A stretch of 64,000 nt of DNA from Phocoena phocoena (taxonomy: Eukaryota > Chordata > Mammalia > Artiodactyla > Phocoenidae): NCBI RefSeq assembly GCF_963924675.1, contig NC_089220.1:167324761-167388760 (forward strand), in the 5' to 3' direction. The translations under genes were made by a program, and so were the position numbers. The notes under the pieces are model-generated. The model was not told the DNA's origin, made no database searches, and saw nothing but the letters and a program-made list of their open reading frames with translations. Below, piece by piece: positions 25,311-39,000 of this stretch (positions within the stretch are counted from its first letter, which is position 1; every line of letters starts with the position of its first letter).

Positions 25311-25866
25311 ATTTCAGATATTCATATATAGTCAAGCTAGAATTTGGAACAATTCTCTCTTTTTCTTTTGGCCCTAGCCAAAATATAGAAGACCAGAAAA
25401 ATGGTTCAGATTCCCTCTTTTGAGATCCTAATCATTCAAAATTTAGAATTCATCCAGGTACAACCAGAAACAATTACGTGCACATACTGGCTACAGGTTT
25501 CTCCTACAAAAAATAAGATTGGCACTGGCAAAAATATTAGTTTTCCAAGAAATTTCTCTCATTCCTAGGATAGAGTTTTTGAATCTTGATCTGCTGATTT
25601 TAGTAGAAGCCTTCTTAATGGATTAGTGATTGGTCAATTAATGAATAAAGTTTTTTAAAGTAGAAAGGGGTTAAAGAAGTGTATAGATACTGTAATTTAA
25701 GATACAAATAATCACTCACCAATATTTTTGAAGTAAGTCCTCTTCTTTGACTGTGGATCTAATCGTTCTCTTTGTAGCATAAATCACTGCAGTGTATTAT
25801 CTGTTGTTCATAGTTTTGGTTCTTTAAGTAGGAGTGAGAATCTAAAGAGTTTTTGTTTGTTATTTT

Positions 25867-26073
25867 TTTTTTTTTTTTTTTGCTGTACGCGGGCCTCTCA
25901 CTGTTGTGGCCTCTCCCATTGCGGAGCACAGGCTCCGGACGCGCAGGCTCAGCGGCCACGGCTCACGGGCCCAGCCGCTCTGCGGCATGTGGGATCTTCC
26001 CAGACCGGGGCACGAACCCGTGTCCCCTGCATCAGCAGACGGACTCTCAACCACTGCGCCACCAGGGAAACCC
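25867..26073 (-). mobile_element. CHR-type tRNA-Glu SINE
   Basis: T tail, GCTGTACGCGGGCCTCTCAC and head CACTGCGCCACCAGGGAAAC. TGTTTGTTATTTT is duplicated at 25854-25866 and 26074-26086. Confidence 0.94.
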
Positions 26074-26299
26074 TGTTTGTTATTTTGAGGTAATCTGAGT
26101 GTAGACTCCTTCTGGATTTTGGTTTGTTGACCACCGCAATATATTAAATTTTTCCTTACTTTCCCCTAAGTTAACAGTTCTTTTAGTGACTCACCTTTAT
26201 GGAGTCCTTCCAAAGCATTCAGAATAGAATTTTGTACAAATGTCTCCTTTGCTTACACAGTCAATTTAGTTAACTTATGTAAAATGATAACTAATACTC

Positions 26300-26625
26300 T
26301 TTTATCACTTATATGTGGAATCTAAAAAATAAAACAAACGAATGTATATAGCAAAACAGAAACAGACTCACAGATACAGAGAACAAGCTAGTGGTTACCA
26401 GTGGGGAACAGGAAGGGGGGGAGGGGCAAGTTAGGGGCATGGGATAAGTGATACGGACTGCTATGTATAAAATAGATAAGCAACAAGGGTGTGTCATGCA
26501 GCACAGGGAAATATAACCATTATTTTATAATAACTTTAAATGGAGTATGGTCTATAAAATATTGGATCACTGTGTGGTGTGCCTGAAACTAATATCATAT
26601 TACAGATCAACTATCAAGAAAAAAA
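26300..26625 (+). mobile_element. L1 3' end copy
   Basis: ACTTATATGTGGAATCTAAAAAATAAAAC, AGTGGTTACCAGTGGGG and GGTGTGCCTGAAACTAATATCATATTACAG are the sense 3' end of an artiodactyl L1 older than those at 1478 and 41835. Confidence 0.8.
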
Positions 26626-26821
26626 GACGATAACAGTGGGCATAATCTGGGGACAAGTACAACTGATTCTTAGCAAGTAGCAATTCAACTAGTTGGAGCA
26701 AAAGTGAGGCATACTGGAGAGAGGCATTGTGTTCGCTGCCAGTACTAGCATTCAGCATGACACGGGCCATACTCAGTATGTTTCACCCGGGGAATGGAAA
26801 GTAACTGCTAATCTGGTGAAC

Positions 26822-27297
26822 TACAGATCTTCCTTGACTTTCAGTGGAGTTATGTCCAGGTAAACCCATTGTAGATTGAGAATATCTTAAAGTCGAGGAT
26901 GCATTCAGTACCTCTAACATCATAGCTTAGGCCAGCCTACCTTATCCGTGCTCAGAACACTTACATTGGCCTCCACTTGGGCAAAATCATCTAACACAAA
27001 GTCTATTTTATAATAAAGTGTTGAATATCTCATGTAATTTATTGAATACTGTACTGAAAGTGAAAAACAGAAAGGTCGAATGAGTATAGCATGGTCGTAA
27101 GTGGGTCAGTTGTTTACCCTTGTGACCGTGTGGCTGCCTGGGAGCTGCAGCATCAGGAGAGAATATCGTACCACATATCACTAGCCCCGTAAAAGATCAA
27201 AATTCAAACTCAAAGTACAGTTTCTACTGAATGCTTATCGCTTTATGCCATCCTAAAATCGTAAGTCGAACCATCTTAAGTTGGGGACTATCTGTAG
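26822..27297. mobile_element. Tigger-like (mariner-type) MITE
   Basis: About 475 bases bounded by the exact inverted ends CTACAGAT and ATCTGTAG, each with an adjoining TA-type target. The longer ends resemble TTGGGGACTATCTGTAG with CATCGTAAGTCGA-like subterminal repeats (AATCGTAAGTCGAACCATC at the right, GTAGATTGAGAATATC at the left). It is non-coding. Confidence 0.72.
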
Positions 27298-28645
27298 TTA
27301 AATGGTGAGTAAAGTGATCTTCTTTTTTTTTTTTTTAAAGTGATCTTCTTTTGTACTCTTACTTTATACTAATACCTTTCTGACATTGTTCCACATAAAA
27401 ATTGAGGATAAGTATTTTATTCAGAATTCAATAACTTCATGCTGTGTGTTAGGTGAAGGACAGTGGGGTTAAAGATATGCAGGGGGGAAGGATAAATAAG
27501 AATCTGCTAGAAAATAACTTTCTTTACTGGATGTGTTATGTTAATTTGAAAGAGCTATCAAAGCCCAGCATTGAAAGAAAAAAATAGTAAAATACGTCTA
27601 GGTTATTTCAGGTGTGTATGTTTCATTTCCATATTTATAATGACTTTTATGAAGAGTGCATATGAATATTTCATTTAAAATGTTGAAAGAATCAGAGCAG
27701 GAAATAGAAAAGTTGGGAAGATGAATTCATTTTTGCCTTTGGGGAATTGATTATGGATACCCTTATAGCATCATAAACCACTCATGGTAGCTTATGTCAA
27801 ACCACAATATTGTGACCTAAAATATCAGAATGAGAATGCGGAGTTAAAATCAGCTAAGAATATTTTGGAGATGAAATTAAACAAAGGATGGCTGGAAAGA
27901 TCCCTATAGTAAGGTTGGATTTTGTCTTCACACCATTTTTAGAGATAGAGCAGTTCTTAGATATCATGTCATCCAGTAGGTCTCAACTCTGGCTGTGCAT
28001 TTGAGTCATATATACAGAAAAAAAAAAAAAACCAAATTTTAAAAATTGCTGTATTTCTTATAGGTCATATCCTCTTCCTTAATGCAATAATCTTATTCAG
28101 GGGTATTTAAATACCCTTCTTACTGTTTTCGTACTTATTTTTGGTAATGTGACAAAATGACTATGAAGGGAGGCTATATAAAATGATTTTCAGAAAATAC
28201 CTTTTATAACATTCTACTGTAAAAAAAAAACAACTGGTTTAAGGAAGTCTTTGACTTAGTATAATATTGTAAAACCCAACTACTCACTTTTAGGACTATT
28301 TTTTGATCCGTCAGAAACCCTGTTTGAGCAATGTTTGCCTGTGGATCTTTCTAAGGTTCTGAGAATTTTCCTTGAAATATTAAAACATACTCAAAAGAAT
28401 TCCATCCTACACAAATCTGTTGACTCACTGACCCCTAAGGCAGGATATTTGTTCTGCTATTGGAAGGTAAACTGGAATGAAATTCAGTCAAAGTATAGGC
28501 AACACTGTTGATTGTTTTTTATGTTAAAACTCTGCCTAAGTAGGTTTGGGTGGGTTTAAATTTCACCTAGAAAAATGAGATAATTTAGAATTTTACTTTC
28601 TGGTTGTTAGGTTTGCCTTCAAATTTTGATGTCTTGCTTTTCCAG

Positions 28646-28884
28646 GGTTTTGAAGGTGTTTCTTTCACGAACAGCCCAACGGATTCCATACATGACCGGT
28701 GGACGGGTCATGAGGATGCTGGCAGTAATACTCCTGGTAGTGTTTTGGTTTCTCATTGGCTGGACTTCATCTGTTTGCCAGAATTTGGAAAGGCAGATTT
28801 CACTCATTGGCCAAGGGCAAACATCAGATCACCTCATCTTCAATATGTGCCTCGTTGAGCGCTGGGATTACATGACAGCAGTTG
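28646..28884 (+). CDS. GPR158: GPR158 exon: intracellular loop 2, TM4, extracellular loop 2, start of TM5
   Basis: The exon completes the split Arg codon, then encodes 79 codons and one base of the next. Intracellular loop 2 reads VLKVFLSRTAQRIPYMTGG. TM4 is the hydrophobic run MLAVILLVVFWFLIGW. Extracellular loop 2 starts SSVCQNLERQ and carries the FNMC Cys codon at 28848-28850, the expected disulfide partner of the TM3 Cys at 14936. The exon ends at WDYMTAV, the start of TM5. The acceptor is CTTTTCCAG|G at 28645/28646 and the donor is TTG|GTATGT at 28884/28885. The flanking introns are phase 2 upstream and phase 1 downstream. The acceptor follows a good pyrimidine tract. No disabling change is visible. 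Confidence 0.95.
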
Positions 28885-30234
28885 GTATGTGATCACTTGC
28901 TTTGTGCAGTTTTATCCTTTGCCCACTAGCATTAAAATGGACTTCGTTAGAAGCCTTGCCAAGCCCTTTCACAAACCCTAAAGGAATTTCACCTAATACG
29001 GTTTTGGTGAAACAATATTATGAAAAGATAATAATGACATGCGGAATGCAAACTTTTTCTGAGAGTTTCCATCTTTTTCAAAGGTGTGTAGCTTTGTTCA
29101 GAAAATGTAATCAAGAAGGAGAAATACAGTCGGTAAAGGCAACTTCTTTGTACAGAGAGACTTTCTGCTTTCCGTCCTATCAGTGTGTCCCTATTTGGCT
29201 AACAGAAGCTGTTCTCTTGACTTATTTCTTTAGCTGGGAGGAAAAAGGAAACGTACTGGTATTTTTTTATATAGTTTTGGTCCTATGATATATCAGACTT
29301 GGTATCTAGAGCACTCTGGGCAAAATTTCTAATTTATCTTTCCTCTAAAGATAATTTATTGGGAATTCTCTGGAGGTCCAGTATTATACAAACACAAAGC
29401 CATGCTCCTTGGAGATAGTAAATTATGTGACTGAGAAGCTGGAGAACTTGGAAGAATCCCATGATGAGTTGGGCCAAAAACAGATTCTTTTTCTGGTAGC
29501 TCAGTTTTTTGAAAAATGAGGAAGAGAAAAATCCATAGGAATTTTTCTGTTGTTAATATTGGGCTATTTTAAACTAAGCCTCCCAAAATACAAAAACCCT
29601 TTATTATTTTGTTGTCATTCCCCTCAGTCAACCAGGGACAAATCTTAATTTTATTTGGCAAAAATAAACCCATGAATTTAATTCCCGTTTTCTGTCTCCC
29701 CCATATTTGGCAATTGTTCATTGAATGTTCACATTTACTATTTTGCTAGAAGCTAATGTATATTTAGTTTACAATTTAAATGGAATAATATTTTTCTGGA
29801 CAAGATATTTTAGGAATCTTATAGGCCTGATATCTGTAATAATAAAGCAATGTGGGTACATAAAGGGAATTGTTATAATGATAATATATAAAGTCAATCA
29901 TCATTATTTTGATCAATATCAAAGAAGATATCAGTAGTTTCGTATCAGGAGACATCAATATCAGTATCAGAAGATAAAGCATAGAACTAAGGTAAGAAGC
30001 AATTCCAATTCTGACTTTAGTCTGGATATGAAAATTAAACAAATTGTATAGATATAAAATTTCTACTTAATAGAAACCTATAACATTATTTTACGTTCTT
30101 CAATCCAAGTTAACCAAACTAGGGAAAATCATTTCCCAATATTACCATGAAGAAAAGCCCATTATATTTCTTTTATGTTTTACAAAGAGTATAATACTCA
30201 AATTCATAATGAGGCATCATTGGGTAGGCAATGA

Positions 30235-30335
30235 GCAAGCGGAAATGAGCCCAAGAATTTGCACTTGTAACAGGTTCCAAGGCAACGCTTTTGCTCCCGG
30301 TCCTGAAACCGCACTTTGAGAAGCACTGCTCTAAG
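30235..30335. mobile_element. MER5-type fragment
   Basis: GAGCCCAAGAATTTGCACTTGTAACAGGTTCC and CGCACTTTGAGAAGCACTGCTC match the right half of MER5. Confidence 0.6.
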
Positions 30336-30378
30336 TCTTTCTCCATTCTAATGATTCCAACTCCACAATCCCTGAATT

Positions 30379-30433
30379 GGGTGGTGGGGGGGTGGGGTGG
30401 CGGGGGGTGGGTATGTGTGTGTGTGTGTGTGTA
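30379..30433 (+). repeat. G-rich tract followed by (TG)n
   Basis: The run has several groups of three or more G (GGG, GGGGGGG, GGGG, GGGGGG, GGG) separated by one or two to three bases, followed by about ten TG units. It satisfies the simple G-quadruplex pattern on the + strand, which is the GPR158 transcript strand. Confidence 0.85.
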
Positions 30434-32589
30434 TCTCCTAAAAGTAATCTATTAATAGATTGAATTTATTGATTTATCACATCACTTTCTGGTTCTCCAG
30501 ATTCCTTTAACAGGTTTTTAAGACTCCCATCTCCCCCAAAATGCCCTAACTGTAAAAAAAAAAACAAAGACTCACAATAAATGTAGCCATCCAGCATTAT
30601 TTACAATGTATTTCAGCATTACCCTCTTTTCCAGTTAGGCATTTCCTTCATGCTTCACACAATTCCCACCCACCTCCACCACTGTTCCTATCAAAGGAAG
30701 TGTTCTCTATACCTCTTTACACTATTCTAAACTTTACCATGCCTCAAAGAACTTCTCTTTTATAAAGATTCCTGGGTTCAGGTCTGAGTCGTTGTCTTCC
30801 TTTATTGAACTACCATTGTACCGAGAGTCTTTACCACCCAATTTTGCTTTTTAATGATTTTTAACAATTCTCACTTATCTATGTAAACCAATAGTAAACT
30901 ACCTGATGAGAGGAATAAGGCCTTTATATATTTTATATCTCCCGTAAAGTGTTCAACACCTTACTAGAGACATTATAGGTATTCAGTGGATCTTGTTTAT
31001 CATATAAAATTCTTATATATAAAGAAAGTTTATGTAAAATAAATTGCAGGTTACTGTCAGTTATGTGTTCCTACTCATTTCTATATAGAAATCACAGATG
31101 TGACCTTCTTTAGAGTGTAAAATACTGGAAAATAAAAGACTAATGATAGGGTGCAGAGATCAAGAGGTAAGAAGTTAAATGTTTGGTAGTGGTGTTTTTG
31201 CTATCTTCCAGTCATTGTTTTTGTCCTATAAACCACAGCAACACCTTAGTTTCAAAAATTACACTTTTCTTGCAGTAACACAATTCTGTAAAGAAAAGTC
31301 AAGACACGTGATTTAACAACAGGAACAAATATTTGAAATTAGGACCATCTTGAAAACTCAGAGACATGTGGTTGCTATAAACTTTCTTTCACATTGCCCT
31401 ACAGCGATTTCATTTATTTCTCTTTTTGCATGTGGTATTAGGTATTCCATATTTAACCTCTCTTAATTTAATGTTTGCTAATGTGTAACATATGCCTCTT
31501 TTCAGTCCTCTTTATATATTTCTATAAGTACCATGTTTACCATTAGATATTTTTATATCCAGGCTGTTATTCAAGCATAAATTCATGTATCTTCAGTCAG
31601 CCAGAAAGAAACATGTACTGAAAGCTAAATTATTCCCCGTTTCCTAAACAGAAATGTTTCTATGCAGGGGGAAGGATGTGGAGAGGCTGGAGATAGGTTT
31701 TACCTTAAAGTTGTTGTGAAAAATCTTTGTCAAGAAGCTTAGTGTCAGAAGTCAATTTAGAAAAAAAAGGAAAAGTGATGGTTAATTTATTGATAAACGT
31801 GTTCTGGATCACCTTTACCTGTCAGAAACAATCTATTTTTTTTTAATGCAAAATAAAGAACCATTTGAAAGAGTGTGATACTAGTTTTCCCACTGAAGTA
31901 GAACTCCAGTTAGAAATATGGGTCATAAATTTAAAGAATGGGCCCTTTCTATTTTTGCTTACTGCATGGGTCTGTTCAGACCTGCCCAGGTAGGTGCTTT
32001 TTCCTACCACAGGTGTTTCAGAAGGAGGAATCAGGTATAGAAAACTACTTGGAAAAATCTCTCAACCTCTATGAGCCTCAGTTTCTTCTTTGAGGAAATA
32101 TCTGAAAACATAGGAAATATTTCAAAACATAGAAATGGAAGAAAAATGACTTTCAGAATCCTATTATTATTTATGTCTGTTTATAATTCTCAGTAATCAT
32201 TGTTTGTCCTATATTTAAAAAAATGTGAAGTAAACTTTAATGGAAAGCAAATAAAGTATTTCTAAACATTGCGACTGGGAAAGACAGGTGAACATTGGCC
32301 AGGGTGAGAAACACTTTACAGGCCCAGTAGTCTGTTTTTTTAAAAAAAGATTTTATTTTATCTCTTGGAAAGAGAACCTCAAAATTTGGATGTTCCAGAA
32401 TATTTCTAGATCAGATTAGAATTCCTGGAAAAACTTAAGCTGCCATACTTCTTTGAAAATCATCTACATCTGTAATAAAGATAATACCGCAGTACTTACC
32501 CTAGTCATCTTTATATGACTCAGCACTTCTCTAAGCGTGTTTCAGTATCTTATCTGTAGCTCACTGAAGGCGAAAGGAAGGATTCTCCC

Positions 32590-32735
32590 ATCTGTTCACT
32601 CTCTTTCCTCTCCCAACCTAGTAGCTAGCTATCTGTTCTTCACAACATCGCCTGGATGGTCACCCTATATCCCTAGCACCTAACAAAGTATCTGTCAGTT
32701 GTAGGCTCTCGAGAAATATTTGCTGAATGAACAGA
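32590..32735 (+). mobile_element. L2 LINE 3' end
   Basis: CCCTAGCACCTAACAAAGTATCTGTCAG and CTCGAGAAATATTTGCTGAATGAAC are the L2 terminus. Confidence 0.65.
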
Positions 32736-35243
32736 GAAGGAACTCAGTTCCCTTTATTGTGTAATATTTTCTATGGTCAGGGTTAGACCAGTGTGAGGAG
32801 ACACATTAAAGCTAAAAATCCAGGAGTTACACAATTGTACCCAAATCAATTTTAACGGTAAAGTGTATTTCAGATTGGGGAAGGTGTTTTTGAGCAAATT
32901 ATGTAAACTAAAATGACAGTCCCCAGCCCTTTTATGAAATTTGACCTCTGACTTATCCAAACTATCCAGTCAAAATAAGAGCTTGGTACAAATTTGGCAT
33001 GACAAATCAGAATTATAATTTTTAAAATACTGCATAGTGCATTTACAGATATTGAAGTAGAATAAAACTGATTTGCTTTTGATAAAAATTTTTATTATTT
33101 CACCATTCTCCTAGAGCTGTGTAAAGAATAAAGGAGTTGGGATGGGCAAACATTCCCCTAAATTAATGGAGAAAGCAAATAACTATCCCAAATCATACTC
33201 ATTTTGAAAAAAGTTGGTAGTAGGATTATGAGATTTTTTTTCTGAATCTGTGTATGCCAGTTAGTCAATTGGTAGTCAGTTATTCATGTTCAGGATTTTT
33301 CACAATAGCAATCAAATTTATCATGGTTAAAAAGTTAAAACTTCATTACCCTGTGAGTTTCCTAGTTGGTTGGTACAAACTGACAAATGATTAGAACTGA
33401 CTTCTCATGTCTGAATTACCTTCCTAATGTCACAAGACCACATCTTTACACCTAGATTTAGAGCTTGCGGCCAAGGTCCTCCAATATATAGCTTCCAAGT
33501 GTGGAATACATAAATTCGATAGCAGAGGTGGTAACACAGTGGAGTTCATTCTTCCGTATACTTAGTTGGTTAGCTGTCAATTTCTGACTACATGTTCAGA
33601 ACACAGACAACATACTGAACCAGCACCGGTGACCAAGGTAAGTTAGAGTAAGTGGGCAGATGCTTACCTTGCCTACGAGAAAAAGCAACAGTGCTGCAAA
33701 AAGTTGACTGCTGAGGGATGGCAACCTCAAGGACATTTAGAATTTCTGTTCCATGGCTAAATCTCTGGGTCAAACTTTAGTTCAGATCTAGGCAAGCACT
33801 GAAATGTTTTCTTGATTTCTTCCAGAAGTTAGGTGGCGATAATCTAATGTGATTAAAAATGGACATAATTGAGAATAAAGCTGTTTTGCTGCCTTCCTTA
33901 ACCAGCACAAGAAGATACACAAAAAGCTCGATCCAGGCTTCTCTTTATCTTCTACTATTATCTGTATCTTTCTGTATCCCTGATATGGCCTAGCTCTTCT
34001 CAACTGCATTTACATGATCTAATAACTATCCCCCGACAAGGACTGTTTTCTAAATTAGGATCTTCCCCCATCTCTTCCTAGTTGTGAAAAGTCCACCAGT
34101 ATATGAGGTATCTCATGGTTCTGAAAACCCCTTAGAGCTTGACATCCCTTGCTTTATGTTTTATTCACCAAGTTTACAAAAAGACATAGAGAGAAATCTA
34201 AGCAGTGATTAAACAGGTGTGATAAGCTTGGGTTCACATACTCCATTTGGGAATTTTAAAAAGATTTGGTTGCTTTCAGAGAATTCCAACATTGATTTCC
34301 TTACTGTTCAAAAGTACTCATTTATTTCCATGAAATTTCACATGGAATGTTTTCACCACAGAAAATATAATCTTTTCTCTTCTTCATTAACATGCTATTC
34401 TTTGTTCTCCTCTTTCCTGGTATAATATTTTAAACACAAAAACCAGACAGTGTGTTCAGTAATTTAATTAGTTGTACACCAGTGTTTAGAAGGAACTGAG
34501 AATACAGTAACTCTTACTGAGTTATATAGGGAAATTCTAAAATAGCAATTGTTTCTAAGGATTAAGATACTTAATCACCCCAGAAGATTAGGCTATGTTG
34601 TGACAGGTGAAATGTGATATAAGCACCCTTTAATGAGTATTGGGGGAAATAGATTAGATGACTTCTCCATCTGACTTAGATTAATGTTCATGATTTAGGA
34701 TCATTTACATACATCTTTTTTTATTCTAATGTACCATATGCCTTAATCCATGCTGCATCATTGGGGACCATTTTTAAAATGTATTTTTAATTTTTCAATC
34801 AAAGGATAAAAGCTTGACCACATTGACAGGCTTGGGCTATGTCATGAGAAACTCACACACTTTCTGAAGGTCTTGCTTGAGTGTTTTTAGAATGAGTCAA
34901 GTGGAGGTTATTTTCCTTTTTTATCTATATACTACATCTTCTGAAAAATATTTTACTTCTTTGAGGAGTATTTATTTGATGCTAAAGGTCTGAGAGAAAG
35001 GAGAAATTAATTAATTTTTGTTCCTTAATTTTATCCTTACAGTGCCATTTTTCTTTCTGGAAGTGAAAGGAATTTTGTGATGGGGTAAGGACTGTCTTGG
35101 GACAGTAACCCCCATTACAGTCATTCTAAAACCACTGAAGCTAGCCCTTCAAAAGTACAGTGAGTTTCTAGTGATGTCGCCCAAGCAAAGGCAATTCTCA
35201 ATGCCGTCAGTCTTCCATAAAGGATTAAAATTTTAAAATACAT

Positions 35244-35457
35244 TTTTTTTTTTTTTTTTTTTTTGGTGGTACGCGGGCCTCTCACTGTTGTGGCCTCTCC
35301 TGTTGCGGAGCACAGGCTCCGGACGTGCAGGGCCAGCAGCCATGGCTTATGGGCCCAGCCGCTCCGCGGCATGTGGGATCCTCCCGGACCGGGACACGAA
35401 CTCGCGTCCCCTGCATCGGCAGGCGGACCCTCAACCACTGCGCCAACAGGGAAGCCC
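35244..35457 (-). mobile_element. CHR-type tRNA-Glu SINE
   Basis: Long T tail, GGTACGCGGGCCTCTCAC and head CACTGCGCCAACAGGGAAGC. TAAAATACAT is duplicated at 35234-35243 and 35458-35467. Confidence 0.94.
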
Positions 35458-36050
35458 TAAAATACATATTTAAAGTGGTAACAAATAACCCAAATTCCAA
35501 CTCCCACCTCAAACAACACACAGGCAAGTGGCAGGGAGAGAGAAATGGAAGGGATATTCCTGGGAGACCCAGCCTGCTGCCCTGACCTTGACCTGTGCCC
35601 TCAGGAGCCCTGATCTCATCCTGTCCCTCTCTTCTGTCTCTTCTTGCATTCATGACCTTTAATGTGTGTCCATAAGCTTGGAAGAACCTTGGGTTCACTA
35701 CATTTCTGTCACCCCACCTCAAACTTTAAAGATCTTAAACACATATACCAGAGAGAAGGGAAAGTACACTTCCTGTCCCTTCCCCAGTCCCGTGGAGCTT
35801 GTGAAATACTTGACCCCACGTCTAGAGCTCTGTGAAAGGGAGCAGTAAAGAAAACCCAACCTGCAAATGTACTCAGGGCAGTTCTGCCTAGAGCTCCCGG
35901 CAGTGAGTGGGGAAGAGGATAGGACAGTTAGGTTGCTGTATGAACTTTAAAGTTTGTTTGATTAACAAGTGTTCTTTAGTATCGGCACACAGTGTCTCTG
36001 ACCCAAACTTGAAATTTCAGCATTCAGAACTCTGCCCCAGTCATTTAAAA

Positions 36051-39000
36051 ATTTTTTTTGCATCTTTATTTGAGTAGAATTGCTTTACAATGGTGTGTTA
36101 GTTTCTGCTTTATAACAAAGTGAATCAGTTATACATATACATATATACCCATATCACCTCCCTCTTGTGTCTCCCTCCCACCCTCCCTATCCCACCCCTC
36201 TAGGTGGTCACAGAGCACCGAGTTGATCTCCCTGTGCTATGCGGCTGCTTCCCACTAGCTATCTGTTTTATGTTTGGTACGGTATATATGTCCATGCCAC
36301 TCTCTCACTTTGTCACAGCTTACCCTTGCCCCTCCCCATATCCTCAAGTCCATTCTCTAGTAGGTCTGTGTCTTTATTCCTGTCTTACCCCTAGGTTCTT
36401 CATGACAATTTTTTCCCTTAGATTCCATATATATGTGTTAGCATACGGTATTTGTCTTTCTCTTTCTGACTTACTTCACTCTGTATGACAGACTCTAGGT
36501 CCATCCACCTCACTACAAATAACTCAGTTTCGTTTCTTTTTATGGCTGAGTAATAGTCCATTGTATATATGTGCCACATCTTCTTTATCCATTCATCTGA
36601 TGATGGACACTTAGGTTGTTTCCATCTCCGGGCTATTGTAAATAGAGCTGCAAGGAACATTGTGGTACATGACTCTTTTTGAATTATGATTTTCTCAGGG
36701 TATATGCCCAGTAGTGGGATTGCTGGGTCATATGGTAGTTCTATTTGTAGTTTTTCAAGGAACCTCCATACTGTTCTCCATAGTGGCTGTACCAATTCAC
36801 ATTCCCACCAGGAGTGCAAGAGGGTTCCCTTTTGTCCACACCCTCTCCAGCATTTACTGTTTCTAGATTTTTTGATGATGGCCATCCTGACTGGTGTCAG
36901 ATGCTATCTCATTGTAGTTTTGACTTGCATTCCTCTAATGATTAATGATGTTGAGCATTCTTTCATGTGTTTGTTGGCACTCTGTGTATCTTCTGTGGAG
37001 AAATGTCTATTTAGGTCTTCTGCCCATTTTTGGATTGGGTTGTTTGTTTTTTTGTTATTGAGCTGCATGAGCTGCTTGTAAATTTTGGAGATTAATCCTT
37101 TGTCAGTTGCTTCATTTGCAAATATTTTCTCCCATTCTGAGGGTTGTCTTTTGGTCTTGTTTATGGTTTCCTTTGCTTTGTAAAAACTTTGAAGTTTCAT
37201 TAGGTCCCATTTGTTTATTTTTGTTTTTATTTCCATTTCTGTAGGAGGTGAGTCAAAAAGGATCTTGCTGTGATTTATGTCATAGAGTGTTCTGCCTATG
37301 TTTTCCTCTAAGAGTTTGAGAGTTTCTGGCCTTACATTTAGGTCTTTAATCCATTTTGAGCTTATTTTTGTGTATGGTGTTAGGGAGTGTTCTAATCTCA
37401 TACTTTTCATGTACCTGTCCAGTTTTCCCAGCACCACTTATTGAAGAGTCTGTCCTTTCTCCACTGTACATTCTTGCCTCCTTTATCAAAGATAAGGTGA
37501 CCATATGTGCGTGGGTTTATCTCTGGGCTTTCTATCCTGTTCCATTGATCTATCTTTCTGTTTTTGTGCCAGTACCATACTGTCTTGATTACTGTAGCTT
37601 TGTAGTATAGTCTGAAGTCAGGGAGCCTGATTCCTCCAGCTCCATTTTTTGTTCTCAAGATTGCTTTGCCTATTCAGGGTCTTTTGTGTTTCCAAACACA
37701 TTGTGAAATTTTTTGTTCTAGTTCTGTGAAAAATGCCAGTGGTAGTTTGATAGGGATTGCATTGAATCTGTAGATTGCTTTGGGTAGTAAAGTCATTTTC
37801 ACAATGTTGATTCTTCCAATCCAAGAACATGGTATATCTCTCCATCTATTTGTATCATCCTTAATTTCTTTCATCAGTGTCTTATAGTTTTCTGCATGCA
37901 GGTCTTTTGTCTCCTTACGTAGGTTTATTCCTAGATATTTTATTCTTTTGGTTGCAGTGGTAAATGGGACTGTTTTCTTGATTTCACTTTCAGATTTTTC
38001 ATCATTAGTGTATAGGAATGCCAGAGATTTCTGTGCATTAATTTTGTATCCTGCTACTTTACCAAATTCATTGATTATCTCTAGTAGTTTTCTGGTAGCA
38101 TCTTTAGGATTCTCTATGTATAGTATCATGTCATCTGCAAACAGTGACAGCTTTACTTATTCTTTTCTGATGTGGATTCCTTTTATTTCCTTTTCTTCTC
38201 TGATTGCTGTGGCTAAAACTTCCAAAACTATGTTGAATAAGAGTGGTGAGAGTGGGCAACCTTGTCTTGTTCCTGATCTTAGAGGAAATGCTTTCAGTTT
38301 TTCACCATTGAGGACAATGTTGGCTGTGGGTTTGTTGTATATGGCCTTTATTATGTTGAGGAAAGTTCCCTCTATGCCTACTTTCTGGAGGGCTTTTATC
38401 ATACATGGGTGTTGAATTTTGTCAAAAGCTTTGTCTGCATCTATTGAGATGCCCATATGGTTTTTCTCCTTCAGTTTGTTAATATGGTGTATCACATTGA
38501 TTGATTTGTGTATATTGAAGAATCCTTGCACTCCTGGAATAAACCCCACTTGATCATGGTGTATGATCCTCTTAATGTGCTGTTGGATTCTGTTTGCTAG
38601 TATTTTCTTGAGGATTTTTGCATCTGTGTTCATCAGTGATATTGGCCGGTAGTTTTCTTTCTTTGTGACATCCTTGTCTGGTTTTGGTATCACGGTGATG
38701 GTGGCCTCGTAGAATGAGTTTGGGAGTGTTCCTCCCTCTGCTGTATTTTGGAAGAGTTTGGGAAGGATAGGTGTGAGCTCTTCTCTAAATGTTTGATAGA
38801 ATTCGACGGTGAAGCCATCTGGTCCTGGCTTTTGTTTGTTGGAAGATTTTTAATCACAGTTTCAATTTCAGTGCTTGTGATTGGTCTGTTCATATTTTCT
38901 ATTTCTTCCTGATTCAGTCTTGGCAGGTTGTGCATTTCTAAGAATTTGTCCATTTCTTCCAGGTTGTCCATTTTATTGGCATATAGTTGCTTGTAGTAAT

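Larger units (their letters stand above)
15010..28645 (+). other. GPR158: GPR158 intron, 13.6 kb
   Basis: This is a GT-AG intron of phase 2. It holds a SINE with an 18-base target duplication (17130-17314), L1 pieces (19767-19992, 20110-21830, 26300-26625), nested SINEs, L2 copies (22890-23960, 25000-25310), a MER5-type element and a Tigger-like MITE (26822-27297). The stretches 15010-16230, 17340-19300 and 27300-28645 are AT-rich unique-looking sequence with only short simple repeats. Confidence 0.85.

Noticed and set aside
28902..29288. 128-residue + strand frame directly after the exon at 28646-28884
   Set aside because: The exon frame stops at TGA four codons past the donor, and this frame is a different one with no domain.
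35282..35722. 146-residue minus-strand reading frame
   Set aside because: Much of it is the CHR SINE read as protein (MQGTRVRVPV and similar appear at every SINE of this type in the window).
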